Origin: Cryptoclostridium sp036644995
Lineage (GTDB): Bacteria > Bacillota > Dehalobacteriia > UBA7702
DNA: 64,000 nucleotides
NCBI GenBank assembly: GCA_036644995.1
Contig: JAVXOZ010000009.1
Span: forward strand, 4,333 to 68,332
Direction of reading: 5' to 3'
The notes under the pieces are model-generated. The model did no database searches, was not told where the DNA came from, and saw only the letters and a program-made list of their open reading frames with translations. Numbering within the stretch: the stretch's first letter is position 1; the number at the start of each line of letters is the position of its first letter. Below, piece by piece: positions 51,901 through 62,200 of this stretch. The position numbers were made by a program, and so were the translations under genes.

Positions 51901-52341
51901 TTATTTTTCTATTTCTACATCAATTACTTCTTTAACCGCATCCGCCGCAGCGGTTTCGGCATCTGCTTTGGTTTTCTTTTTTTGCTCAAACTTTGTGGCA
52001 ACTTTACTGATGGTTTCCACAATAATATCAGCTATGCCTGTGGCACTGTTATCGCCATCCAAAGGAGTATATTTAACATCCATTTCGGAAACGGAGATAA
52101 AACCCAAGGGCTGCAAGGATATACCGCCGCCGGTACCGCCCCCAAAGGGCACTTTATCCGTATCAGCTTTTTGGTTATATTCCCCACCGCCACAGCCAAA
52201 ACCGCAGCTCAATTTGGTTACAGGGATAATAGAAACACCATTGGGTAAATTAATAGGTTCCCCAATAACAGTATTGGCATCCACCATTTTTTTCAGATTT
52301 TCCAACACACTGGTCATTAAAGATTCTATGGGATGTGGCAT
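51901..52341 (-). CDS. gerW: GerW (YtfJ) family spore protein
   Basis: A 146-residue protein of the GerW/YtfJ family, which in B. subtilis is a sporulation protein needed for normal germination. N-terminus MPHPIESLMTSVLENLKKMV, GEPINLPNGVSIIPVTKLSC, a glycine-rich stretch (GFGCGGGEY and PFGGGTGGGISLQPLGFI), and a charged C-terminal tail. It lies 2 bp after the DUF2953 gene, the conserved order in Clostridia. Supports a spore-forming host. Confidence 0.9.
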   Translation of the reverse strand: MPHPIESLMTSVLENLKKMVDANTVIGEPINLPNGVSIIPVTKLSCGFGCGGGEYNQKADTDKVPFGGGTGGGISLQPLGFISVSEMDVKYTPLDGDNSATGIADIIVETISKVATKFEQKKKTKADAETAAADAVKEVIDVEIEK

Positions 52342-52343
52342 AT

Positions 52344-52955
52344 TTATTTCCTCCTTTTAATTTCAATAACTTGTTTTATTACTTTCAATAGTATACCACC
52401 AAAGGCATGTAAAATATCAAAAATACAAATTGTAGCTTTAAAATTAAGCAAAATAGCATCTTTTAAGGCTTCCCAATCGGGAAAAACCCTCACTCGCCAG
52501 CGGCTTTTTTGCATATCTCCTAAAACAATGGGCAAAAATGTATATATAGGTCCTGCAACATATCCCATCATTGCCGGGTCTGCCAAAGAATAAGTAAAAT
52601 TTAAGCGTATACGCAAACCCTTTACGCCTTCATTGACAGGTTTAATAATTTCCAAGGCCTTTAAAACAGTATCACCGTTAAATTTTATTTTTTTATTTTT
52701 TACTTCAATTTCTTCTGTTTCAGTTTTTCCCTTTTTTTGTTTTTTTGTCTTTTCTTTTTTTTCCTTGGTCTTTTTTTCTTTGGGATTGGCAGAATCCCAC
52801 AGTGTAATTTTAAGCCACTTTAAACCGCATAAAGGGTGTAAAGTTACCACTCCCAGCCAATCATCTTCAGAATAAGACAAATCGCCCCTAAAAACCAAGG
52901 GGTAAAATAGTAGAAAGAGAATAATTGCTAAAACGATGAAAGGCCACCATATCAT
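52344..52955 (-). CDS. DUF2953 membrane-associated protein
   Basis: A 203-residue protein with one N-terminal membrane helix (IVLAIILFLLFYPLVFRGDL) followed by a beta-rich domain (DWLGVVTLHPLCGLKWLKI), a long Lys/Glu-rich insert (about 57-90), and a C-terminal part (LRIRLNFTYSLADPAMMGYV, WRVRVFPDW). The family is found between scpB and gerW in many spore formers and is thought to be sporulation-related; no activity is known. Its ATG overlaps the region just after the scpB TAG, which matters for how that TAG is read. Confidence 0.8.
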   Translation of the reverse strand: MIWWPFIVLAIILFLLFYPLVFRGDLSYSEDDWLGVVTLHPLCGLKWLKITLWDSANPKEKKTKEKKEKTKKQKKGKTETEEIEVKNKKIKFNGDTVLKALEIIKPVNEGVKGLRIRLNFTYSLADPAMMGYVAGPIYTFLPIVLGDMQKSRWRVRVFPDWEALKDAILLNFKATICIFDILHAFGGILLKVIKQVIEIKRRK

Positions 52956-52957
52956 AG

Positions 52958-53650
52958 CTACACCTCATTTATGGTTTCTTCCTCATCTTTATTGAGATTT
53001 TCCTCCACCTCATCTAATTTATTGAGATTTTCCTCCACCTGCTCCCCGTCCACATGGGGAAACAAAGATATATCATCTTTTTTGTTGTCAATTTCTGTGC
53101 TTTTTTCGGCATTATATAAATCAACAGAATCTTTATCCCTGTCCAATTCTATCACGGGTAAATCCTCCAAAGATTTTAAACCCAAAAGTTCCAAAAATTT
53201 ACTGTTGGTTCCATAAAGAATGGGTTTTCCCGGGGTTTCTTTTCTGCCAACTTCATCTACGAAGCCCTTTTCCAAAAGTCCCGATACAATGCCATCGGCA
53301 TTTACCCCACGAATTTCTTCAATTTCCCCACGGGTAATGGGCTGACAATAGGCAATAATAGCCAAGGTTTCCAAGGCTGCATTGCTTAATCTTTGTAGTT
53401 TTGGCTTATACAACCGCTCCACATAGGGATAATATTGAGGTTTTGTCATAAATTGCCAACCTCCGGCAATCTCCGTTAAGAAAAAACCTTTGTTTTTATA
53501 TTCATCTTCCAAAGCCCATAAAATTTCTAAAACAGCTTCTTCTTTTATTTCGGTATATTCTGCTAATTCTCCAACGGTTAGGGGTTCTCCTGCCACAAAA
53601 ATCAAGGCTTCCACGGCTTTTTTTATTTCTTCGGAAAATAAGGGTTCCAA
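52958..53650 (-). CDS. scpB: Segregation and condensation protein B
   Basis: Winged-helix kleisin partner of the Smc-ScpAB condensin. About 230 residues with VEALIFVAGEPLTVGELAEY, LTEIAGGWQFMTKPQYYPYV, LSNAALETLAIIAYCQPITR, and GRKETPGKPILYGTNSKFLE, then an acidic tail with a repeated LNKxEEVEENLNK unit. The preferred start is TTG at 53648-53650 because GGGAG lies 6 bases upstream; a TTG at 53686 is the alternative. It ends in TAG (52958-52960), followed after one sense codon by in-frame TGA: the only TAG-terminated complete gene in the window. Confidence 0.9.
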   Translation of the reverse strand: MEPLFSEEIKKAVEALIFVAGEPLTVGELAEYTEIKEEAVLEILWALEDEYKNKGFFLTEIAGGWQFMTKPQYYPYVERLYKPKLQRLSNAALETLAIIAYCQPITRGEIEEIRGVNADGIVSGLLEKGFVDEVGRKETPGKPILYGTNSKFLELLGLKSLEDLPVIELDRDKDSVDLYNAEKSTEIDNKKDDISLFPHVDGEQVEENLNKLDEVEENLNKDEEETINEV

Positions 53651-53702
53651 CACACACACTCCCAACGCAGTTTTATCAAAATCCAATAAGCCTATTGGTT
53701 AA

Positions 53703-54509
53703 TTATAGTTCCATATCAGTTTTTGCATTATTAACCTCATCCTCGGTGCTCATAGCCTTAACTCGGGCATAGGGGAATAATAATATTTCACCACAATTCA
53801 CTTTTTGCAGCACTCGCACACGTTTCCTGCGAATCATCTCCAAAAGAGCAAGAAAAACTATTATTACTCTTAATTTAGAATCGCTACCCTTATATAATTC
53901 AATAAAAGGATACCCCTGAGGGTGGGATAATATACGGCTTTCAATAAGACGCATTTGGTCATCAATGGTAATATTTTCACGAGAAACAGTGTGAAAAATC
54001 TCCTTATTCCTCATTTTTACAATTACATTATCCATAGCTTTATTTAGTCTATCCAAAGAAACGTTTTTAAATACCGCATCTTGGGGTAAAAAGGAAACAT
54101 ACATGGATTCATCATTGGGTCGGGTAATTTTTACCTCTTGATCCTCCATCATATGGCTGAAAGTTTCCGCCAATTCTTTATATTTTTTATACTCCAAAAT
54201 CTGTTTTACCAAATCGCCACGGGGATCATCTTCTTCACCATAATAACCTTCAGGAAATTCACCTGCATCGTCATTACGTTTTACAGGTAAAAGCATTTTG
54301 GTTTTAATGGCAACCAAAGTAGCCGCCAAAACCAAAAATTCGCTGGCAATATCCAAATCCAAAGCACTCATGGCATCTATATATTCAATATATTGGTTAG
54401 TAATCTCCCCAATGGGAATATCGTAAATATCCACTTGATTTTCATCTAAAAGATGGCAAAGCAAATCAAAAGGACCTTCAAAAATATCTAATTGGATAAT
54501 ATAGGACAT
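53703..54509 (-). CDS. scpA: Segregation and condensation protein A
   Basis: Kleisin subunit of condensin, 268 residues: N-terminal Smc-binding domain (QLDIFEGPFDLLCHLLDENQ, IPIGEITNQYIEYID, SEFLVLAATLVAIKTKMLLP), a charged middle, and a C-terminal winged helix (VIIVFLALLEMIRRKRVRVL). Its ATG overlaps the trpS TGA. Starts the scpA-scpB-DUF2953-gerW string. Confidence 0.93.
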   Translation of the reverse strand: MSYIIQLDIFEGPFDLLCHLLDENQVDIYDIPIGEITNQYIEYIDAMSALDLDIASEFLVLAATLVAIKTKMLLPVKRNDDAGEFPEGYYGEEDDPRGDLVKQILEYKKYKELAETFSHMMEDQEVKITRPNDESMYVSFLPQDAVFKNVSLDRLNKAMDNVIVKMRNKEIFHTVSRENITIDDQMRLIESRILSHPQGYPFIELYKGSDSKLRVIIVFLALLEMIRRKRVRVLQKVNCGEILLFPYARVKAMSTEDEVNNAKTDMEL

Positions 54510-55495
54510 CAGATTTTCATAGCCTCTTTAACTAAACCCAAAGTTTCAGCTGCTCTTAGAGTAGCTTTTTTTCTGCCTGTTTCTAAAATTTCCATAAGGC
54601 GTTCAGGGTGTTCAGCTAAAGCTACACGTCTTTCACGCATAGGGGCCATAAAATCGTTTAATTTTTTAGCCAGTTGTTTTTTGCAGGCAACACAACCAAT
54701 TTCACCTTTTTTACAACGGCATTCAATATCCTTAGCTTCTTCTTTATTATAAAAAGTATGATATGTATGCACAGTGCAAATATCCGGGTGTCCCAAATCA
54801 TCTTTTTTAATTCTGGCAGGGTCTGTAACCATTTGCCCCACTCTTTGCAAAATCATTTTTTCATCAGCATCCAAGGGTATATCATTACCATAGCTCTTGC
54901 TCATTTTGCGATTATCGGTACCGGGCAAAAGCTTAATTTTTGCCAATAAAGCTTTTGGCTCGGGAAAAATATCGCAACTATACATATGGTGAAATCTCCG
55001 CACCAATTCACGGCAAAATTCCAAGTGGGGTATTTGATCTTCCCCAACAGGCACAGCCGTGGAGCGATAAACCAAAATATCCGATGCCATTAAAAGTGGG
55101 TAGCCTAAAAAACCATGGGTGCAAATATCTTTGCCTTCTTTGCCAAATTGCACCACTTGATCCTTGTAAGTAGGAATACGTTCCAACCAGCTTAAAGGTG
55201 TAATCATGGAAAGCAGCAAATCAAGTTCTGCGTGTTCTTTAACTTGACTTTGCACAAAAATCGCACTTTTTTCAGGGTCTATCCCTGCTGCCATGTAATC
55301 CAATGCCATATTGTTAATATTTTCTTTTATATTCACAGTATCACTAAAACCCGTGGTTAAAGTGTGCCAATCTGCAATCATATAATAATTTTCATTTTCT
55401 TCTTGAAGCTTCGCCCAGTTTTCCAAAACACTTAAATGCCCCAAATGTAACTTACCCGTTGGGCGCATACCGCTCAAAATAACTTCTTTAGACAT
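54509..55495 (-). CDS. trpS: Tryptophanyl-tRNA synthetase
   Basis: Charges tRNA-Trp. 328 residues with the class-I HIGH-type motif (GMRPTGKLHLGHLSVLENW), IADWHTLTTGF, VGEDQIPHLEFCRELVRRF and KMSKS (NRKMSKSYGNDIPL). A cysteine cluster CRCKKGEIGCVACKK near residue 275 is characteristic of a subgroup of bacterial TrpS that binds a metal or 4Fe-4S cluster there. The 150-bp leader shows no T-box. ATG follows AAGGAG. Confidence 0.95.
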   Translation of the reverse strand: MSKEVILSGMRPTGKLHLGHLSVLENWAKLQEENENYYMIADWHTLTTGFSDTVNIKENINNMALDYMAAGIDPEKSAIFVQSQVKEHAELDLLLSMITPLSWLERIPTYKDQVVQFGKEGKDICTHGFLGYPLLMASDILVYRSTAVPVGEDQIPHLEFCRELVRRFHHMYSCDIFPEPKALLAKIKLLPGTDNRKMSKSYGNDIPLDADEKMILQRVGQMVTDPARIKKDDLGHPDICTVHTYHTFYNKEEAKDIECRCKKGEIGCVACKKQLAKKLNDFMAPMRERRVALAEHPERLMEILETGRKKATLRAAETLGLVKEAMKI

Positions 55496-55647
55496 TATAA
55501 ATTGTTCTCCTTATAATAACTTACTATTTCCCGTGGGAAATATATTCATTAGAAAATACCTATTTTAAAAATTCATCACCTCATAGAAACTAAAATCTAT
55601 GATTCAAAATATCTATATATCTATTAACAGATATAGGAAAAATCCCA

Positions 55648-56313
55648 TTACATGGCAATGCCTGCCATGGAATATATCCAAGATGATATGGCTGTTACCG
55701 GGGTGCTGATAATAAAGCTGATAACAGAACGTCCACCAAAAATGGGGAAGCACATTGCCATCATAATAATCATGCCGAATTGCTCAATTTGATAATAGCG
55801 ATAACGCAGCTCGTTGGATAAAAATGCCGCTAAAACCCGAGAACCATCCAAAGGGGGCACGGGTATTAAATTAAACACCATTAAAACAATGTTTATTTGG
55901 ATAAAATACATTAAAAAATAAGCAAAATAATAGGCAGCCCCTGCCAATGAAGGTGAAACCATCCCCATTAAAAACTCATTGGTAAAGAGCAGTAAAATCC
56001 CACCAATTAAAGCCATTACCAAATTAGATGCAGGACCGGCTATTGCCACTATTGCCATACCTTTTTCTCTATTTTTAAATGCCATGGGGTTCACCGGCAC
56101 AGGTTTAGCCCAGCCAAAACCTACCAACAGTAAAAACAAAGCACCGATGGGGTCTAAATGCTTTAAAGGGTTTAGGCTTAAACGCCCTTGACTTTTGGCG
56201 GTGTTATCGCCCAATTTATACGCTACATAACCGTGAGACAGCTCATGCAAGGTTAAGGCAATCAAAATTGCGGGAATGGATAATAAAATCCGAGATAAAC
56301 TTAAATCAAACAT
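55648..56313 (-). CDS. Site-2 protease family (M50) membrane metalloprotease
   Basis: A 221-residue integral membrane protein with HExxH in ALTLHELSHGYVAYKLGD and the second motif NLIPVPPLDGSRVLA (Asp ligand). It is the short YwhC/Rip-like type without PDZ or CBS domains. Roles in regulated intramembrane proteolysis are known for the family, but the substrate here is unknown. Located between trpS and the nucleotidyltransferase gene, the usual place in Clostridia. Confidence 0.9.
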   Translation of the reverse strand: MFDLSLSRILLSIPAILIALTLHELSHGYVAYKLGDNTAKSQGRLSLNPLKHLDPIGALFLLLVGFGWAKPVPVNPMAFKNREKGMAIVAIAGPASNLVMALIGGILLLFTNEFLMGMVSPSLAGAAYYFAYFLMYFIQINIVLMVFNLIPVPPLDGSRVLAAFLSNELRYRYYQIEQFGMIIMMAMCFPIFGGRSVISFIISTPVTAISSWIYSMAGIAM

Positions 56314-56335
56314 CTACATCTCCTTAATATACAAC

Positions 56336-58957
56336 TTAATCGTTATATTTACCTTTTAATAAATTCGCTTCCACATAGCCTAATTCCTTTTCTTTTGTTG
56401 GGAGATTACCTGTGGTTTTAGCACGAATTAAGTCTTCCAAAATTTTAGGGGTCATATTTCGCTGAAATCCCTGAAGATTTTTCAGGTCTTTGCGTTCACA
56501 AAGAATACGGTATTGGAAAAATTTCATAAAAACAGTGCCCATTTCGGTTCTAAATTCTTCATTAGCTTTCAAAAATAAAACTATAACAATTTCCGAACTT
56601 AAATCCGAAAGTAAATAATACCATTCCACATCGTCCATTTCTTTAAACTCATCGTATATATAACCTTTGGTGTGGTTTAAGGTATAGGCATTATCTTTAT
56701 AGGAACGGCGGCCATCTATTTTATCAAAAAATTCATCCAATTCATCCTTGGTAAAATCAACTATCAAAAGTAAAAAATAAACCAAAGGAATATCCGGCTT
56801 ATTCTTTAAAAATTTTAAAAATGGAACCTTATCTTCAAACCATTTGCTTAGTTCGCCCAAGGAATAATCAAATTTATGCCCGGGAAAAATATATTGCCAT
56901 AAACCATATTCATTGTATAGCTGCAAAATATCATAGGGATTTTCTTCTTTTAAAGAAATTACCACTTCCTGCCAAATACGACGATAGGAAAGCTTTTCAA
57001 AAACACCATCCTGCACCGCTTTGGCGGCAAACATTTTGGTTTCTTCCTCCAATGTAAATTCATAACGCACAGCAAAACGCAGTGCCCGCAATAATCTGGT
57101 GGGGTCTTCCACAAAGCTTAAATTGTGTAAAACACGCAACTGACGTTTTTCCAAATCTTCTCTGCCGTTATAATAATCTATTAAAATACCAATGGTGCTA
57201 AAATTTAAGGAAATAGCCATGGCATTAACTGTGAAATCACGGCGGTATAAATCTTGACGCAAGGTGCTGGTTTCCACCTGTGGCATTGCCGCAGGGTATT
57301 CATAAAATTCCGTTCTTGCTGATGCTATATCCAGTTTTAAATAACCGTCTATCACCACATTGGCAGTGCCAAAACGCTCATAAGCCGTAAGCTGACCATT
57401 ATACACTTCCGCCACTACCCGAGCAAATTCAATGCCATCACCCTCCACCACAATATCTAAATCAGAAGAAGATGTTTCTAACAGCATATCCCTAACCAAG
57501 CCACCAACCAAGAAAACTCTGCATCCTTTTCTATCAGCCAAAGAGGCAATTTCCCCTAAAATGCGGTAAGTGTTCTCGGGCAAAGAGTTTTTTAATTTTT
57601 GCAAAACATTACTGTAATCCTGGGAAATAAGTGTAGGTTGGTAAGTGGTTCTGTGACGGGATATTATTTTTTCACCATATAGTAGCTGTAATAAATCTGT
57701 GCGGGATATTATTCCCACCAATTCCTCCCCACGCATCACCGGGAAACGCCCAACATTTTCCTTTAGCATCATAGTTCTGGCTTGTTCCACAGGCATAGAT
57801 TCATCCAATGTTACAATATGGTGGGACATATAACCTTTAACCGGTACTTTACCAAAACCGTGGTATTTGGCTTTTTCCACATCTCGCCGTGAAATAATGC
57901 CGATAACTTTATTATCATCCATCACAGGGTAGCCCGAATGCCCATAACGCATTAAGTATTCATCTACCTCATTAATGGTGGTAGATGACTTTATGGTTTT
58001 AACCGGGGTGGTCATAATATCCCCCACGGTTAAAGGAGGAGCAATAACGGATTCTAAAGTTTTTTCCAAATAGGCAACAACTTCATCTAAAGAAATATTA
58101 TCCGCATCTTTAAGCATGGCACTTGAGGCATGGTCGTGCCCTACACCGCCGTAAAATTTTAAAACTTCACGCACGTTTATTTCCTCGGCACTGCTTCTGG
58201 CAACAATATAAATACGGTTGCCCATACGCACCACGGAAAAAATAGCATCTACAATATGAAAATCTCTTATTTTTCCGGTTATCAGTGCTAATTCCCCCAC
58301 AAATTCATCTGTTTGGGTAATCCCAAAAAGCACTTTTTTACCACGGATAGTTTTTATATAGCAATTCGCCATTAAATCATTAAGTAATTCTTGTTGTTCC
58401 GGGGTATATGCCCTAACAATATAATTGGCAACAACGTTTAAATTAGCGCCCTGTTTTAAAAGCCAAGCCGCAGCTTCCACATCCCTATAAGTGGTGCTGG
58501 AATAAGAAAGAGAGCCGGTATCTTCATAAATTCCCAAAGCAAAAACCGTTGCCTCCTGAGAATCTATTTTTATGTTATTTTCTCTAATCAATTCCACTAA
58601 TTGAGTAACATTAGCCCCTAATTTTTCATAATGCAGTTCTGCACCTTCTATTTCAGAATCAGAGGGCAAATGATGGTCGTAAATAATAACTTTTAAATTT
58701 TCATTATCCAAAACCGCAGCAAATTCCTGCAAACGTTTTTTGCTGCGAGTATCCACCATTATTAGGGTATCCACATCTTTTTTATTTTTGTAATTTTGAA
58801 TTTCTATGGCTTCTTTATGTAGATTTATAAAATCCAAAACATTATTATCGGCCTTGCCAACGGTAACAAGAGTGGCATCGGGATAGATTTTTTTTGCTGC
58901 CACCATAGATGCCAAAGCATCAAAATCCAAATTGGGATGACCAATAATTATTTTCAT
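56336..58957 (-). CDS. DHH phosphoesterase - CBS pair - tRNA CCA/A-adding nucleotidyltransferase fusion
   Basis: An 873-residue three-part protein. Residues 1-300 are a DHH/DHHA1 phosphoesterase (HPNLDFDALASMVAAKK, IMVDTRSKKR, IIYDHHLPSDSE, GGVGHDHASSAML). Residues about 310-425 are two CBS repeats. Residues about 450-870 are a poly(A)-polymerase/CCA-transferase (VFLVGGLVRDMLL, SSDLDIVVEGDGIEFARVV, RRDFTVNAMAISLN, EDPTRLLRALRFAVRYEF). Such fusions occur in Clostridia and Aquifex-like lineages, where they add A or CCA to tRNA 3' ends. The two tRNAs in this window already encode CCA, so repair is the likelier job. Start ATG at 58955-58957, behind GAGGAG. Confidence 0.9.
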   Translation of the reverse strand: MKIIIGHPNLDFDALASMVAAKKIYPDATLVTVGKADNNVLDFINLHKEAIEIQNYKNKKDVDTLIMVDTRSKKRLQEFAAVLDNENLKVIIYDHHLPSDSEIEGAELHYEKLGANVTQLVELIRENNIKIDSQEATVFALGIYEDTGSLSYSSTTYRDVEAAAWLLKQGANLNVVANYIVRAYTPEQQELLNDLMANCYIKTIRGKKVLFGITQTDEFVGELALITGKIRDFHIVDAIFSVVRMGNRIYIVARSSAEEINVREVLKFYGGVGHDHASSAMLKDADNISLDEVVAYLEKTLESVIAPPLTVGDIMTTPVKTIKSSTTINEVDEYLMRYGHSGYPVMDDNKVIGIISRRDVEKAKYHGFGKVPVKGYMSHHIVTLDESMPVEQARTMMLKENVGRFPVMRGEELVGIISRTDLLQLLYGEKIISRHRTTYQPTLISQDYSNVLQKLKNSLPENTYRILGEIASLADRKGCRVFLVGGLVRDMLLETSSSDLDIVVEGDGIEFARVVAEVYNGQLTAYERFGTANVVIDGYLKLDIASARTEFYEYPAAMPQVETSTLRQDLYRRDFTVNAMAISLNFSTIGILIDYYNGREDLEKRQLRVLHNLSFVEDPTRLLRALRFAVRYEFTLEEETKMFAAKAVQDGVFEKLSYRRIWQEVVISLKEENPYDILQLYNEYGLWQYIFPGHKFDYSLGELSKWFEDKVPFLKFLKNKPDIPLVYFLLLIVDFTKDELDEFFDKIDGRRSYKDNAYTLNHTKGYIYDEFKEMDDVEWYYLLSDLSSEIVIVLFLKANEEFRTEMGTVFMKFFQYRILCERKDLKNLQGFQRNMTPKILEDLIRAKTTGNLPTKEKELGYVEANLLKGKYND

Positions 58958-58978
58958 CAAAAACTCCTCGCTTTATAT

Positions 58979-59023
58979 AATTAAGTTTATCTTAAACAAT
59001 TAATTAAGTTTATCTTAAACAAT
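58979..59023. promoter_or_regulatory. Tandem duplicated operator-like sequence
   Basis: A 22-bp unit (AATTAAGTTTATCTTAAACA then AT) occurs twice head to tail at 58979-59000 and 59002-59023. Each contains the inverted repeat GTTTA-TCT-TAAAC. It lies in the 320-bp divergent gap between the nucleotidyltransferase gene and the large ATPase gene, a good position for a repressor site. The remainder of the gap has a TATAAT-like element near 59184 but no defined promoter. Confidence 0.45.
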
Positions 59024-59281
59024 GCCAAATACTATACCATAATCACTTTGTAAAGTATTATTATATCAAAAATTAAGGATAAGTTAAAGGCAAATTTGCA
59101 TAAATACATCAAAATAACCTAACTTTTCACAAAATAGGACACTTTTACATAAATTACATATAGCATTTTTTCTAAGTTTATATTATAATTATGTAGTGAT
59201 TATGTAATGTTACTAATTTACCCATAATAAAAATCAATCTTTTAGTATATAAAAGTCCATAATGAGGAGAATCCGAATTAT

Positions 59282-62200
59282 ATGAATAATGTTGAAGATA
59301 CTGTGGTTTTGGGGTTGGACATCGGTTCAACCACAGTGAAAACCACAGTCTTGGATCAAAAAAACAACTGCATATTCAAGTGTTATCAACGACACTTTTC
59401 TGATATTCGTGCCACTGTACTCAGCATATTAAACAAAGCAAAAGATGCCTTGGGCGATAAGGAGCTTTCAGTTATTATCACCGGTTCAGGTGGTTTAAGC
59501 TTAAGCGAACATATGCAATTACCTTTTATCCAAGAGGTTATTGCTTGCACCAAGGCAGTAGAGGAATTTATTCCCCAAACCGATGTGGTTATAGAGCTGG
59601 GTGGAGAAGACGCTAAAATAACATATTTTGGCAATGTAATGGAACAACGCATGAATGGTGCCTGTGCAGGGGGTACCGGGGCATTTATTGACCAAATGGC
59701 ACTACTTTTACGCACTGATGCTTTAGGCTTAAACGATTTGGCAAAAAAATACAACGTAATCTATCCCATAGCTTCACGCTGTGGTGTTTTTGCCAAAAGT
59801 GATATTCAACCACTGATAAATCAAGGTGCCGCCAAAGAGGATATTGCGGCATCTATTTTTCAGGCTGTGGTAAATCAAACAATTACGGGTTTAGCCTGTG
59901 GTAAACCCATACGTGGCAAAATTGCTTTTTTAGGCGGGCCGCTCCATTTTTTACCACAGTTACGCCAAGCTTTTATAAACACTTTAAATCTCACAGAAGA
60001 AACAGCAATTTTACCTGAAAATGCCCACTATTATGTGGCTATGGGTTGTGCACTATCCGCCAAAGAAAACGGCAATTTGAAGGCGGAAAAAATATCCGCA
60101 ATAATCAGCCGTTTAGAATCTATTAAAGTAAGTGAAATAGCCGGTAAAAAAGGCTTGGAACCACTATTTGAAAATAAAAAAGATTTAGAAGATTTTCGCC
60201 AAAGGCACAGCAAAGCCACAGCACCCAAAAAACCTTTAGCCCAAGCCACAGGTAATATCTTTTTAGGTATAGATGCAGGATCCACCACCTCAAAAGCGGT
60301 TTTAATAGATGAAAACAGAAATATTCTTTACACTTTTTACGCAGGTAACAAAGGCGAACCTGTGGATTTATGTATTGAAATATTAAAAGATATATACACC
60401 AAATTACCACCAACTGCCACCATTGCCAACACCGTTATAACAGGCTATGGTGAAGATTTGGTAAAAGCTGCCTTAAAAGCTGATATGGGCGAAGTTGAAA
60501 CCATGAGCCACTATAAAGCAGCGGAAGAATTTTTGCCCGGGGTGGAATTCATTTTAGATATCGGCGGTCAGGATATGAAGGCCATTCGCATACGCAATGG
60601 GGTCATTGAGAGCATTATCCTCAATGAAGCCTGTTCCTCGGGGTGCGGTTCTTTTATTGAAACTTTTGCCGAAAGTTTGGATATGTCGGTAAATGACTTT
60701 GCCAATGCCGCAATAAAATCACAAAATCCCGTGGATTTGGGCAATCGCTGCACTGTATTTATGAATTCCAAAGTAAAACAAGCACAAAAAGAAGGGGCAA
60801 CTGTGGAAGATATTTCCGCAGGCTTATCCTATTCTGTTATAAAAAATGCACTTTATAAAGTTATTAAAATACGCAGACCCGAAGAATTTGGAGAAAAAAT
60901 ATTAGCACAAGGCGGCACTTTTTACAATGAAGCTATTTTACGTGCTTTTGAAAAAGAAACCAAACGAAACATTGTACGCCCGGACATTTCCGGACTTATG
61001 GGGGCAATGGGTGCCGCTATAATAGCACAGGAACGTTGTGTTGAAGGACATAAAAGCACCATTATCCATGGGGATGAATTGGCAGCTTTTAGCTATAAAA
61101 AAGACTTCCGCCATTGTTCAAAATGCCCAAATCAATGTTTGCTTACAATTATGAACTTTGCAGATGGCAGAAGTTTTATCTCAGGCAATCGCTGTGAACG
61201 TGGGGCAGGTATTGAAAAACAACATAGCGATTTACCCAATTTATACGATTACAAATACCAAAGACTATTTTCCTATAAATCTTTAAAACCGGAAAATGCA
61301 CCACGTGGGGTTATCGGCATACCAAGAGTGCTAAATATGTATGAAAATTACCCGTTTTGGCATACCTTTTTTACAGATTTGGGCTTTTCTGTGGTTTTAT
61401 CTCCAAAAAGTAATAAAACCATATTTGAAATGGGAATGGAAAGCATTCCCTCGGAAGCTGTGTGCTACCCTGCCAAATTGGCACATGGCCACATAAGTGC
61501 TTTAATAAATAAAGGTATTAAAACCATTTTTTACCCTTCTGTTGTTTACGAAACCAAAGAATATAAAGAAAGCGATAACAACTTTAACTGTCCTGTGGTC
61601 AGCGGTTATCCCGATGTTATCAAAAATAATGTTGAAGAATTAAGGGAGCAGGAAATATGCTATCTGCGGCCTTATGTAACCTTAAATAACCAAGAAAAAT
61701 TGGCAGAAAGTGTTTTTGATACCTTTCAAAAACACAGCAATTATCAGATATCCAAAACAGAGATAGAAAAAGCAGCCACCAAGGCTTTTGCTGAGCTTTC
61801 TGCTTTCCGCCAAGATATGCACACTAAAGGCGAAGAAGTTTTGGAATATATAAAACAGCACAAAATTCACGGCGTGGTTTTAGCCGGCAGACCCTACCAT
61901 GTTGACCCGGGCATTAACCATAGTTTGCCCAATATTATAACCGCCCAAGGCATGGCTGTGCTAACCGAGGACAGCATAGACCATTTATGCCCCATTCAGC
62001 GACCACTACGGGTTCGTGACCAATGGTCTTACCATTCCAGATTATATGCTGCGGCATCTTTTGTGGGCACCCGTAAGGATTTGGAATTAATACAGCTCAC
62101 CTCTTTTGGCTGTGGTATAGATGCAGTTACCAGCGACCAAGTAGCAGAAATTTTAGAGCATAATAATAAAATATACACAACCATAAAAATAGATGAAGGT

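Noticed and set aside
55496..55647. T-box leader for trpS
   Set aside because: Only 150 bp are available and no T-box sequence or specifier arrangement is visible.
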